Shown here piece by piece: positions 53,593 through 64,000 of a DNA stretch of 64,000 bases. Every line of letters begins with the position of its first letter. The stretch's first letter is position 1. The notes beneath the pieces are model-generated. The model saw only the letters and a list, made by a program, of their open reading frames with translations. It made no database searches and was not told where the DNA came from. This stretch comes from Branchipolynoe longqiensis (taxonomy: Eukaryota > Annelida > Polychaeta > Phyllodocida > Polynoidae), in the NCBI GenBank assembly GCA_030323885.1, contig CM059190.1, forward strand, positions 106,495,856 through 106,559,855, read 5' to 3'. Both the position numbers and the translations under genes were made by a program.

Positions 53593-53840
53593 CTGTCTTC
53601 TTTATTTTATTGAGGCTGTATTTATACTGTCCATAGCATATAATCCCGGGTATTCAGGCTTGTTTTCAATGCTGGCCAGCTGTAGTGTTGGTGTTATCTT
53701 ATCACATAGTAGCTGTTGGTAAGGTGTTTGATTGCCTGCATTACAGTAGCAGGTAGGTAGTTGGTTGATATGGTTAGTAGTCTATGTTAGTTTTTTTTTA
53801 TTTTCTTGGCATATATATATATTTTTTGTTGTTGTTCTAC

Positions 53841-53913
53841 TCTTACTACTGTTTGTTGTTGTTTTATGTCCTAGCAACCTCTAAGGTCATATCAGGACGG
53901 ATATCTTACTACT
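53841..53913 (-). mobile_element. Mini-SINE: 53-bp hairpin plus tail in LINE 3' UTR, with 10-bp TSD
   Basis: TCTTACTACT at 53841-53850 and 53904-53913 flanks the insert. On its sense strand it begins near CCGTCCTGATATGACC and ends AGGACATAAAACAACAACAAAC. Other copies of this LINE 3' UTR (for example 29040-29070) lack it at this point, which confirms that it is an insertion. Confidence 0.9.
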
Positions 53914-54299
53914 AGTCTAGCCTACTCCTATTTACATATCATATGCTTGTACGTAGTTATGGGGTGTGCTATCTGGCTAATTTTGGCATGATTACCTTCC
54001 ATTGGCCGTGACATATCACATGACCCCTTGCAGTGCAGCTTAGTGGGGGTTTCCTAGCCTTATTTTGCGCAGATATATTTTGTATGTTTTTAGGTCAGGA
54101 ATTTGTCGTTCCTTTACCATTTGGGCATTCCACACCTTGGCAGCCATTTCCAGCCTGCTTCTTTCATGAGCTTTTGTTTTGCTTCTGGTCTGCCTCAGTA
54201 GTGGCACATTATTTGCTCTAATATTCCTTTGTGGTTCTGTTAGGTGTTTATTGTTTTGACTATAGCTATATGCTAATGTTTTTAAATGAATTATTCTCC

Positions 54300-55802
54300 T
54301 ATTTTCTCATAATTTTACTTTAGTTCTTTTGTGTATGCAATAGGTGGGGTGCAGCTTGTCTACTCTTAGGCAGATTTTTAGGGCTCTGTTCTGCAGTATT
54401 TGCAGTTTTTTTAGAAGTTCTTTTTTCGAGCCCATGTAGTTTACATCCCCATAGTCAAAATAGGGGAGCACCATGCCCTTGAAAATCTTTATTGACATTT
54501 CTTGTGTCATTTAGTCTCTTAGCTTTCAAAATAGCCACAGTTTGTGGTTTACTTTTTGGATGATTTCTTTTATACATAGGTTGTAGTTTAGTTGGCTGTC
54601 CAACTCAAGGCCTAGGTATTTGTAATGGTGTACATTTTCTAATGTTTGGTTTTCTAGCTTACAATGTAGATTTCTTTCTGGCATTTGTTTATGGGAGAAG
54701 AGTACTGTGTTTTATTTGATTGCATTGATGGTTATTTTGTTGGACTCACACCATTCGTCCAATTTTAGTAGGAGCTTATTTAGTTTAGTTATTACCTCCT
54801 CTTCTGTGGTGCCCTTTGCATATAGTTGGAGGCATTCAGTTTGCAGCCAATTCTCACAGTCATTTATGTAGATTATAAAGAGCAGTGGCCCTAACACTGA
54901 CCTTGAGGTACACCACATGTGGCAGGTTGATTGTCTGATAATGTATTGTTTGTTTTTGTTGCCTGTTGCCTGTTGCTCAGGTAGCATTTTATCCAGTTCA
55001 TAGTGTTGGATTTTATGCCCATGGTTTTTAGTTTTTCCAGTAGTCTATTATGTTCTACTGTATCAAATGTTTTGCTGAAGTCAATGAAGGCTGCTCAAAC
55101 TAATTGTTTTTGGTTCATTGATGCCACTATGTCATTTATTAGGTTAGCTATTGTTTTTGATGTGGAGTGCAGTTTCCTGAAGCCCCCTTGTCTTTCGCTT
55201 AGTATATTGTTTTTTTCCAGGTGTTCATTTATGTGCCTATGTAACACTTTTTCAATGAGCTTGCTGGGGTTTGGAGAATTGATATTGGCCTGTAGTTTCC
55301 CATGTTTTGTTTTGTCTCCGTTTTTGTGAATGGGGGTGATGGTTGCCATTTATCAGGCTGAGATGAAATGCCCCTGTTCAAAGGAGATGTTGAATAGGAC
55401 TACCATAATGGCCGAGATGGCTTGGAGTGCCTCCTTCAGTATTTTGGTTGGGATTTCATCTATCCCACTTGGTTTATTTGTGTCTATGTCATTTATTAAT
55501 TTCTTTGCTTCTATTATATGAGTTTTGCAGGTGGGGATTTCATCCTGCACAGTTCCTGATCTATTTTCCCATCTTTAAAAAAAGAATTCTGACAGCTTTT
55601 GCCCTATTGTGGCGAAGTGTGTGTTCAGTTTGTTTGCTGCATCTTTGTTTGTGAGCATTGCCCCTTCATTATCTTGGAAGTTTATGTGCTCTTCTTTGGT
55701 TTTTTTTGGTAATAATAGGTTTACATTTTTCCAGAATTTCTTTGTATTGCTTACCCAGTCTTTGTCCTGCTTTATTATGTAGTTCTTTTTTGCTGTTCTC
55801 AC
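54300..55802 (-). pseudogene. LINE reverse transcriptase (ORF2, C-terminal two thirds), inactive
   Basis: Segments in order: KTKEEHINFQDNEGAMLTN (linker), DTNKPSGIDEIPTKIL (RT fingers), ITPIHKNGDK, RQGGFRKLHSTSKTIANLI, SVLGPLLFIIYINDCENWL, LQLYAKGTTEEEV, then in the thumb KYLGLELDSQLNY and MVLPYFDYGDVNYMGSKKE. The block that should read YADD reads YAKG, so the catalytic aspartate pair is lost. Several in-frame stops and at least one shift (between 55095 and 54987) are present. The family enzyme copies its own mRNA at a nicked chromosomal target. Confidence 0.85.
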
Positions 55803-55925
55803 AGCTTTGAGGAAGTTGTTTCTGGTGATATGTTAGGCCAGTTTGTCTTCCATAGTTTCTGTGTGCTTTGTTTTATCACCCAGTTTACTTTTGGCTATGA
55901 TGAGTGTTAGCAGGTCCTTGTCTAA

Positions 55926-56190
55926 CTAGGGGTCCTGTTTTTTTTTGTTTTGTTTTTTCTTAGTGGGACACATTTCATCAGTTGATTTTCTTATTTCTGT
56001 GATGATGTTGTTCCAATAGAGATCAACATTATCTCTGTGTTGTGTGATGTTGTTTATGTTTTGGTGCAGATGTTTTTTTATTGCATCTTCTGAGTAGTTT
56101 TTTAGGGACCTGCCCATCTTATATTCATAGTGATTTGTGAATTTTAGCCTTTTCCTCGTTATATATATTAGCTCATGGTCACTTATACCC
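55926..56190 (-). pseudogene. LINE endonuclease, C-terminal part
   Basis: Directly after the transposon, the frame reads GISDHELIYITRKRLKFTN. SDH is the final catalytic His motif of AP-type LINE endonucleases. It continues with MGRSLKNYSEDAI and IRKSTDEMCPTKKK. It is the continuation of the frame broken at 60442. Confidence 0.8.
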
Positions 56191-59100
56191 CAGTAGTGGG
56201 GTGCCCGGGCACTCAGTCATTTCAAATTGATGCCAAAGTGTCATTTTCAGTACCAATTTGAAGGTAAGGGTCTATAGAACCATTTTGGTTCGAGTGTCAA
56301 GCTCTCAGATTAAAAAAAACTAAATGGCTGCCAAAAACCAAGATGGCTGCCTATTTCAAGCTTTTTTTCGCATTACGCCTCGTAACTTTTGTACTATTGA
56401 ACCTAGAATGATGATTTTGGTCTCTATACCTAGGTTTGCATGTATGAGTAATTGAATGAAAATAAAATAAACATGATTGGAGCATATCTTCTCTTATATT
56501 GAGTCCTACTTCCGAGTAACTGCTTAGTCAATTGCTTGAAAACTCCTTGAACAATACATTTAATAAGAAAATGGCTAACAAATTAACCAAATTAAACTAT
56601 ATACATCATTTTAGTATCAGCTTCCTCATGGTTGCATTGATCCATTGGTGGACTGTTTCCAACATGGTGGACTTGATCACCTGCAGTGATGTAGACATTC
56701 TTGTCATCTGGGAAATGTTCTTCTGTTATCTTTTTTGACAGGAATGAGAACGGTTCCTTCTTGTTATCAACGTTCGCCAGAAAATTCTGCCAATTGCCTG
56801 GGATTTTGGCAGTACCAGATAAACAATATCTACTCTTGTCGATCGCTTCAAGTCGTGGCGAATTCTTGGGCAGAATACCTTGTCGAAATATGAATCAACG
56901 GTCTTGCCTTGGACAGTTGTACCAGGAAGTGTGTGTATCAGTACTCCACCATCAATAATAATGAAGTCGTAAACATCTGGCGCTACTAGCTCCTCATCGA
57001 CAGAAATGGTGCTACTTGTACAGGCTTCTGTGATATATACCAACAAATCTGACTTGGTACAAGAGTTGAGGGACCCTTCGGATGACAATGCAGGTGGGTA
57101 TGGGGAAGATTCGTGACGAAAAAACTCCTCCAAATCCCCCCCCGCGGCTGTCTAGTACAAGAAAAGCTTTCCCATATAGCTCTGCATGACGTTTGAAGTG
57201 CTGCATTTTCAGCTTAATTTCTGACTTCTTTTGTGTTTTCTTCTCATGGAACAACAGTAAGTTGTTTCGCTTGATAGGTGCTGTCAGAGGTGTGTCATTT
57301 GAGTCAAGCACACTCTGTCTGAAGTTGTACTGCTCTTGTCCTATACACTCGACTTTATGGACAGCTACGGCAGCAGCCGCAGACTCACACACCTTGTTGT
57401 CTAATGTAACCAGGTCTCCACTGTGCTCCCCAAAAGGATTCCCATTGCTCAGTACCACCTCCATCAGGTCTTTGGCATGGTGTAGAAATCGTTGCTGAGA
57501 TGCATATCCTTCCTCATGATGAGGGAGTTCTTCATCATCATCGTTATCGTTTGCACCAGTAAACTCCTCAACGACACGGCTGATTTCCGGCCCAGTCACG
57601 ATCCAGCGTTCCAGCATGTCCGGGGTCTCTGTGAGACCGATGATGCCACCAACTCCTTTCACCCTTTTGTTGGCTTGCTCGTGTGCTTGATCAATGGGTA
57701 AGGATGAGAAACGGTGATTGCTTCGAGTTATTGTCCAGTGTCCCTTCTCAAACTCTAGTCTTGGATAAAGATTGGAATCCACCTGGCATAATTCTGGTGA
57801 TCGAGAGCAAAGAACAGAGGCACAAGCTTCCACAGGGTAGTGACCATGAGTTCTAACTTCCGTTCCCGATGTGCCCGGATGAACATGAATATGATCTGTT
57901 GGTACTTGTGTACGAGTAGCCAGAATTTGAATGTTGGACTCTGTTCAGAAGCTACCACGACCCAATCCTCAAGAGCCATCTCGGTCCCACTGTCTTCGTA
58001 GGCTCGCTTCAGAACGATGTCGAGTACCATAACAGTAACTTGATGGGCATATCTTGTTCTCATTACATTGGATGCTTTCAGAAAAGCTGTGGCTGCTGCT
58101 TCTGTCTTCACTAGCCCAGCTTTTTTCAGGGTTTCAGGCCATCCAGACCCACGCAGAAGATCTCCCATGGTGCTCCACAAAGCCATTTCAATGTGGAGCC
58201 CACCTAGCATAACCAGAAACTTGTCTTCCCCGAAGATGTCAGGGAAGGTCCACTGCATTTTTTTTGCTAGGTCATAGAGTGGTTGGTCCACTACCAACAC
58301 AGGGACTTGGTGTGGGTTGAAGTGCTCAGTTGTTTTTGTCACCAGTTCCATTCCATGTCGAATCATTTCTGGAATGGCGGCTTTTTCATGGAAAAGTGGC
58401 AGGAGGGCTTTAATGCCTTTTTCTGGTTGTCCAACAGTATCTGATCGAGCAGCATGGTATGAAGACCACATCGCTGGAGTGTGTTTTTCTGTATCAGAAT
58501 CCACATATAGGGTGTCATGTACTGCAGTCATCCATGCCTGTTCGTGCTGTTTCTCCTCATCGAATGAACTTGTTGCCACTGGTTGCACATCTTTTACTGG
58601 AGGTTGGGTGACAAGATTTCGGCCCACAGGTGGTACAAACGTATACGAACGAGGCAGGATGGGTTCACTGCTGCGTGCTCCTCTTTGCTGTGCGTTAATT
58701 CGTAGACATTCTTGGTCCAACCCAGGCATCTGTGATGAAGGAAACTGAAATATTGAAATACCAGTTCCATGAAAGGATGAGCTTGCAGTGTGTGATGTGG
58801 GATTGTGATCCAAGTTATCCAGGGCTGCAACTGTGAAAATGTGGTGATGCAAATTTGTAGGACAGACTATATCAGCATTGTTCCTTGTATGATCTGCAAT
58901 AGCCTGTGCAAATCTAGTTTCAATGCTGAGGACTTTCTTATATGACACACTCAGAGCATATTTGTGTAGTAGTTCTACCAGCTTCTTGCTTCTTGTTTCT
59001 TGTTTCGGAATGCAATTTGAGGGCCAGGAACACTGCCAGTTCGTTGAAAGAGAAGTCATATTTAGCATGGCCAACTGACTCACAGATAGGATCTTCCTGG

Positions 59101-60442
59101 AATTCTCTTGTTCTGGTGATGATTTGGGTCCTGCGAGTAGTTGACGGAAGAAATACTTTATACGTTGTGGAACAGATGATTCTTCGCAACCATTGGGAAA
59201 TGAACCATCAAACTTGAATGCAGTGTCATGATCAAAAACAGCTTTACGGAGAATCGATGCTGCCATTAGTAATGTTCTCCTCTGTCAAATTTGGGAAGTC
59301 TTCCAGGACTCTATCCTTGAGGCGTGTCCCGTTCACAGTCTTCTGGATTCCATGTTGTTCTAATCTCTCGGTCATCATATCTGTCAGATCTTGCAATTCT
59401 ACGACCTCCAGTGACTTCTTCCTTTATAAATTGGAGCAATTCATTTTCTGTTGCGGCCTCAAGATTTTCGCTAGCTCTGTCTTGTTTACAAATCGCATCG
59501 TAACGGCGATTGAACCCTGTGTAGCAATTCTGATGGTACTTGGCTTCAATGGCGACCAGATCGCCTTCAGCAAGGAGTGCCACAATACGCTCTTCCCCCA
59601 GCGCGACTGCCTTATCATGTATCTGTTGGGTGAGTTTAACCTTCTGGAAAGAATGGTCTGCTTCATTTGTTTCATCACCACAGAAGATACACAGATTACG
59701 ATTAACAGCTGCATTACTCCGCCGGGATCTTTTTCTTACAGGAGGCAATCCTTCATTATGACTTTTTTTTGCATGGTCAAGTGCTGATGCCCTGTAAAGT
59801 TGACGACAAGATTTATGCCAGGATGCATGATTCTTCTGCATGGATTCTTCATCTGGAAGTTCTATGTCTGGGTGGGGAGCAGCACCAATTGCTCTGAACT
59901 GACTTGCGAGCCTGGTGATTTCTCTGTAGCCTTCCTCTCTACGACTGGAGACTGGATTCACAAGAGGACAAACAAGCACTTCCTCAGTTTGCTTTTGGCA
60001 CAAAATACGCAACTGCCATATCGTTGCCCCAGCCATCTCAGAAACAACCTGGAAAGACACCAAGAAAAAATACCCCATTTGTATCATCACATTTTGTATT
60101 TATTGTCTCATTGGTATGAAATACCATATAAGATATATTCCAATCATGTTTATTTTATTTTTATTCAATTACTCATACATGAAAACCCATATATAGACAC
60201 CGAAATCATCATTCTAGGTTCCATACGACAAAAGTTATGAGGCGTAATGCAACAAAAAAAAACGAAATTGGCAGCCATCTTTGATTTTGGCAGCCATTTT
60301 GAATTTTTTTATCTGAGAGCTTGACACTCGAACCAAAATTGTTCTATAGACCCTTACCATCAAATTGGTACTGAAAATGAAACTTTTGCATCAATTTGAA
60401 ATGAAAAGAGAAAAATACCCATGCATGGCCCCCCCACTACAG
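56191..60442 (-). mobile_element. 4.25-kb DNA transposon (Academ-like candidate) with ~300-bp TIRs and 3-bp TSD
   Basis: The element at 56194-60439 begins TAGTGGGG and ends CCCCACTA, flanked by CAG on both sides (56191-56193, 60440-60442). The terminal inverted repeats extend about 300 bp (to ~56490 and from ~60135), sharing GTCATTTTCAGTACCAATTT, AAGGGTCTATAGAAC, GTGTCAAGCTCTCAGAT and ATAAAATAAACATGATTGG. Within them the phrase AAAATGGCTGCCAAAA/AGATGGCTGCC is repeated. A degenerate minus-strand gene fills the interior. A 3-bp duplication plus a possible PIN/XPG-like C-terminal domain fits what I recall of the Academ superfamily; this assignment is inference. Confidence 0.8.
56726..60090 (-). 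pseudogene. Transposon-encoded protein (putative transposase), frameshifted
   Basis: Four frame segments in order. (1) 60090-59311: CIFCGDETNEADHSF and AKYHQNCYTGFNRRY, a zinc-binding N-terminal module. (2) 59266-57755: VPVLVVDQPLYDLAKKMQW (candidate catalytic Asp), EDKFLVMLGGLHIEMALW, GDLLRGSGW and MRTRYAHQVTVMVLD. (3) 57833-57012: GHWTITRSNHRFSSLPIDQA, HEQANKRVKG, GLTETPDMLERWIVTGPE. (4) 57133-56726: MEEFFRHESSPYPPAL, IIIDGGVLIHTLPG, TRVDIVYLVL, possibly a PIN/XPG-like nuclease fold. These blocks belong to a large family of uncharacterised proteins abundant in cnidarian and other invertebrate genomes (from memory). The segments use three different phases, so at least three shifts inactivate it. 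Its location between TIRs says it mobilised this element. Confidence 0.7.
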
Positions 60443-61073
60443 CTTCTAGTGCCCCATTTGGTGGCATGATTTGAGTTGGTTAGTATTAGGTCAATTGTTG
60501 AGCTGTTGTTTCTTAGCCTTGGGTTTTCAGTGATAAGCTGTTGTAGGCCTAAGATTTTGATTGTGGTTTGCAGTATTAGTTTATTTTTATCATTGCTGTT
60601 GTAGTTTAGATTAAAGTCCCCTAGTATGAAGATTTCTGACTTTGCAATTTTTGTATGGTGTTTTTGCTCTTCTCTAGGGCTTCAATGAATAATTCTATTT
60701 CCCTTGATGGTGGTCTATAGATGCTTGCTATGGCTATATTTGCTTGTTTTTCACTTTTTATAAGGCACCATAGTAGTTCTATGTGCTCATTTGATAGGTT
60801 TGCTGTTTTTAGTGCTTCAGGATCTGGGTCGTTGGTGTCTTTGCAGTAAATGGCAACACCTCCTCCCTTTTTCATTTGGTTTATTGCATTATTATGCTGT
60901 CTGTCGTTACTTTGGTGTTTTTCAGTGAACCAGGTCTCTGATAGGGTCAGTACATCTAGGTTGTCTTTTTGTAGATGCATTTTTATTATGTCTATTTTTT
61001 TGGATTCGCTCTGGCAGTTTAGGTGGGCAAAGTGTGTGCCCCTTCCCAGTTTGCCTTCAATTTCTTCTACCAT
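60443..61073 (-). pseudogene. LINE endonuclease, N-terminal part
   Basis: AP-endonuclease motifs in order: THFAHLNCQS (N), LDVLTLSETWF (catalytic Glu), GGGVAIYCKD, IASIYRPPS, then after a one-base shift ILGDFNLNY (catalytic Asp/Asn) and STIDLILTNSNHATKWGTRS, where the DNA transposon interrupts. The enzyme nicks the genomic target to prime reverse transcription. Confidence 0.85.
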
Positions 61074-61412
61074 GTTTATTGTAGTTTATTTTTGTGTCTT
61101 TAGGATAGTGGTTGCTTGATTTTTGCGAGTTTTGATTTTAATTTGCGTTTAATTTAATTTTAGTGTAATCTTTTAGTTTTGGGTATATGCGCTGGTGCAT
61201 ACAGTACATATATTCCCTCATAAAAAGTCGCTCATGTCTGCCTCCTTATTTCTTACCTGTGCGCATGGAGGAAGGCATGAGCACTAATTACATATTATTT
61301 GTTTGTATTTTTTCTTATGATTTTAGGATTAGGTTAGTGAAAATTTGTAAAAGGTTTGTGATACTCATGGTTTGGAGACCTGGTGTTCTTCCCACTTCTC
61401 TACGATGCTTTT

Positions 61413-61992
61413 CTAGAGTCTGGCAGTGACGTATCTGGCATACTCCTCATTGTAGTGTATACCGTCAGTCATGCCAATGCCATACCGCGCTGACCTCTTT
61501 CCATGCCTTGTCTTGTGGATGTAGTTTGCATATCTATGTATGGCTACACCACTGCTTTGGTGGTTTTTTAGCTCCTGTATGCACTCGTCTATCAGCCTTT
61601 GGTATTCTTTGTTCCGGCTGTGGCCACAGTACTTTTCCAAGTCCATGCCTACGAGTTCACACATAATACCGGTAGCTTTGTTATTTGCTTGAGTGTGTCG
61701 CATGCTTCAGTGTATTTCTGTGTCATGAGGTCCATGAGTGCCACTTTTGTTTTGAAGGCTGGTTTTAGGTTCCTGTGCCCTGTTTTATCCATTAGGTAAC
61801 AGATTCCTGCCATCATGTATATTTGTGCTGGTGGATTACCGTTTTGTATTTTCTGTACACCGCACTTGTTATCCTAGTAATCGTTGCTCCGGGAAACACA
61901 ACCATCCCACCCTCTTGGTGCACATCTTTCAGTTGGACGGTTAGAGCCCTGACCCTCCAGTCTCGACAGATTACTATCGTTTTTTTCCATTT
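61413..61992 (-). pseudogene. SGNH-hydrolase-like domain, C-terminal part of LINE ORF1
   Basis: Three frames in succession give IVICRDWRVRALTVQLKDV and VVFPGATITRI; then MMAGICYLMDKTGHRN; then GMDLEKYCGHSRN and GIGMTDGIHYNEEYARYVTA. GATI, an AGI-CYL-like second strand and DGIHxN near the end are the skeleton of SGNH/GDSL esterases found in ORF1 of CR1-type elements. The usual GDS nucleophile block reads CRD here, so catalysis is doubtful even apart from the shifts. Confidence 0.5.
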
Positions 61993-62499
61993 TGGTGCTT
62001 GCTCGCTTAGATGACTCGCCTCTAATTCTCAGTGGTCGTTGTAATTCTCTGCCATCGCTGTAATTCGCAGTTGATGTGCTTGATACTGATTCGCTTAGAC
62101 GTCTGGCGGCTAATTCTCTGTCGTTGTCGTAATTCGCAGTTGATGCATTGCTGGTTTGAATACGACTTGGGCGGAAGTGGGGTGGGGTTACTTGTTCTTA
62201 CTCTCTTCCCACCTCCTTAATTTTTGGTGGGAGAGTTCTTCCTCTCTTCCTGCTCTCCTTTTTTTGGGGGTGGAGGAGAGTTTTTGTGGTTTTATTTATA
62301 TATTTATTTATTCATTTATTTACCTATTCGGTGCTCGACAGGCTTTCTTTGATTTTTTGGAGGATGTCTCCCATTTTGTTCTTGTACCCTTGTTTGACTG
62401 TTTCGCCTTCACTGGCACTGCCCAGATATCTAACTGATCCCCACTATGGGCATTTAGTGCACTCTCTGAAACCCTTTCCTGGTGCGTTTATTATCTTCT

Positions 62500-63806
62500 C
62501 TCTGACGCTTTTATTTTGTGTGAATTTGGCGCGGACAATGTCCTCTAGCACCTTCTCATTGGTTTTGCAGCATTCCTGGGTCCTCCATATATTTTTGACA
62601 TTGCCTTTATTGTGTATCGGTTTTCAGTGTTGTCGATCATTCTCATGATGTCATGTTTTTCATGGTACTGAGCTGTAGTACTGCTCGGCCGACGTATATT
62701 TCTTGCCATTTTTCCAGTGATCTCGCACTTGTAGAGATCGCTGAAGGGGGGGTTGTGTCCTTGGAAGGACACTCCCCATGCGTTTTCTCTAGTTGCTGCC
62801 TTCTCTGGTTTAATTTCAGCAATTTAGATTTGGTCAAATTCGTTGGGCTTATAGATTGTTCCATTTATCTCTATATTGCACCCTTTCATTTTGATTGATT
62901 TTATTTTGTCATTTTTGCTTTCTTTAGCAAAATGTGCACATTTGCTGTACTGTTTTCTCGTTTAGAATTTCGGTTTCTGATCTTACTGGCCTCCTTGTCA
63001 ACTTTTTGTAGTTTTCTTTCGACTGGAACATTTCCTTTTTTTGGAAGAACTCTTTTTCTAAAACTCTTTTTCTATTTGTATTTTTATGCTCCTTGGTCAT
63101 TTGGAATAGTCTTGGATTGTGTGCTTTTGTTTTCCTCATCTTGTTTTTTGTTTGTTGATTGCTCGTTGTCCTCGGAGCTTTTTTGGGGGGAAGCTACCTT
63201 TTTCAGTTTTTTCCCTAGACAAGACTTTTGTTACTACCATCCAGCCAAAGTCACAGTCCGCTTCGTTCAGCATATTTGTTACGGTCTTTTCCATATTTTC
63301 ATCATCTTTTTCCGGTATGCTGTTTATTATGATGCCAAGTTTTTTTCGTCTTGTTTCATTGTCTGTATTTGGGTCGTGTTCGTGGGTGGCTTCCTCTTTC
63401 CCATGGGTGTTGTCCTGGCATTTCTTTCATTTTTGTTTGCGTTTGTGTTCTTTTTTTCTTTAAGTTTCTCGTATTCAGATTTGTACCAGGTGCATTCAAT
63501 TTGCAACGTGTTGTATGCTATCTGGAGGGCCTGAAGTTTATTTTGGTATTCCTTGTCATTGTCGTTGTCAGATTGTTTTGTTTTGGTTTTCCCATCATTT
63601 CCGTCGCCATCTGTTTCATTTCCGTCATTTTTTTTGGTGGTCTCCTTTTGGTTTTCTGTTGCTAGTTTTTTTGCTAGCTCTTCCTTGCCTGTCTGTTCTA
63701 CCAGCCTTATAATTCTGTCCTTGTCTGGGTTTGTATTTTTGTCTCCATGGTCCGTTGCTTCCATCTTGTTTTCCTGTTTGTCATCCGTGTGTTGGCTTCC
63801 CGCCAT
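62500..63806 (-). pseudogene. LINE ORF1 N-terminal region (charged domain plus RRM-like)
   Basis: From ATG 63806: a Lys/Asp/Asn-rich region with a coiled-coil-like part (QNKLQALQIAYNTLQIEC). After a shift at an A-run near 63330 it continues as KLGIIINSIPEKDDENMEKT, VTNMLNEADCDFG, like the RRM of LINE ORF1 proteins. A basic stretch around 63139-62924 and a C-terminal piece (MARNIRRPSS, ENRYTIKAMSKIYGG) follow. ORF1 proteins of this group coat element RNA. Degenerate. Confidence 0.6.
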
Positions 63807-63827
63807 TTCTCAACGGTCGGTTGGCCG

Positions 63828-63968
63828 TCATGTTGTTTTATCCTTTTTGTTTTGGTAGATTTCCTCCCATTTACTGCTTTTACATCCGTGGATACTTATC
63901 CTAGTGTATCCTGGCGTGTTAATGGGGAAGGTCCACTCAAGTTTTTTGTTATGCACATTTTTGAACAT
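63828..63968 (-). CDS. Short upstream frame, possibly LINE 5' region
   Basis: A 46-codon frame (MFKNVHNKKLEWTFPINTP, then RISIHGCKSSKWEEIYQ) precedes ORF1 by 21 bases on the same strand. Its composition is protein-like, not repeat-like. It could be an upstream ORF of the LINE or the decayed true N-terminus. Family unknown. Confidence 0.25.
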   Translation of the reverse strand: MFKNVHNKKLEWTFPINTPGYTRISIHGCKSSKWEEIYQNKKDKTT

Positions 63969-64000
63969 TGGTTCTCGGGTTAATCAGCGTCTGCAACAAT

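Larger units (their letters stand above)
53597..63968 (-). mobile_element. CR1/L2-like non-LTR retrotransposon, disrupted
   Basis: Minus strand, 5' to 3': charged ORF1 with an RRM-like part (63806 to about 62500), an SGNH-hydrolase-like part (about 61992-61413), an AP endonuclease (61073 onward, split at 60442/56191), reverse transcriptase (about 55800-54300) and 3' UTR (54300-53597) ending AATACAGCCTCAATAAAATAAA. An AP endonuclease at the start of ORF2 and an esterase-like domain in ORF1 point to the CR1/L2 group. Multiple stops and frameshifts make it inactive. Insertions: a 4.25-kb DNA transposon and a 53-bp mini-SINE. The true 5' end may lie just past the window. Confidence 0.8.

Overview
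This window looks like intergenic, repeat-dense DNA from an animal nuclear genome, most likely a marine invertebrate and, more tentatively, a mollusc or another lophotrochozoan. The reasons are tRNA-derived SINEs, metazoan-type non-LTR retrotransposons, a DIRS-like retroelement, long minisatellites, two roughly 500-base assembly gaps, and no bacterial gene layout. One SINE family (about 6.1-6.4 kb and 37.1-37.45 kb) has a body resembling a SINE core that I remember as common in molluscs. The species call is inference. No conserved host gene is identified with confidence; most recognisable coding sequence belongs to mobile elements, usually broken.

Layout. 0-20.9 kb: SINEs, small inverted-repeat elements (MITEs) and large tandem arrays (15-bp GA-rich, 40-bp, 20-bp, G-rich, 2.7 kb of a 38-bp unit, C-rich), with C-terminal remnants of two LINEs. 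20.9-21.4 kb: gap. 21.4-29.3 kb: a gag-like gene on the minus strand, then a plus-strand DIRS-like element (gag-like ORF plus reverse transcriptase ORF) bounded by direct repeats, then an RNase H scrap cut by a LINE 3' end. 30-44.4 kb: MITEs with TTAA target sites, SINEs inside and beside them, more arrays and a second gap. 44.7-46.5 kb: a 68-bp array with TATA-like motifs, then two tandem paralogous acidic coiled-coil ORFs 5 nt apart, preceded by a possible first exon and TATA box. 47.46-50.86 kb: a 15-bp satellite that changes strand three times and is flanked by inverted tRNA-like sequence, like a foldback element. 51-53.6 kb: microsatellite-rich duplications. 53.6-64 kb: a minus-strand, CR1/L2-like non-LTR retrotransposon (ORF1, endonuclease, reverse transcriptase, 3' UTR), interrupted in its endonuclease by a 4.25-kb DNA transposon with about 300-bp inverted repeats.

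How the parts relate. The SINE-B family carries a 3' hairpin plus an ACAA-rich tail. Three separate insertions of only 53-62 bp consist of just that hairpin and tail, each with its own target-site duplication. The 3' UTR of the 54-64 kb LINE family recurs as truncated copies at 14.5, 15.1, 19.6 and 29.1 kb, also with a hairpin in front of the end. Nested insertions (DNA transposon into LINE, SINE into MITE, mini-SINE into SINE, mini-SINE into LINE 3' UTR) give a relative chronology readable from the sequence alone.
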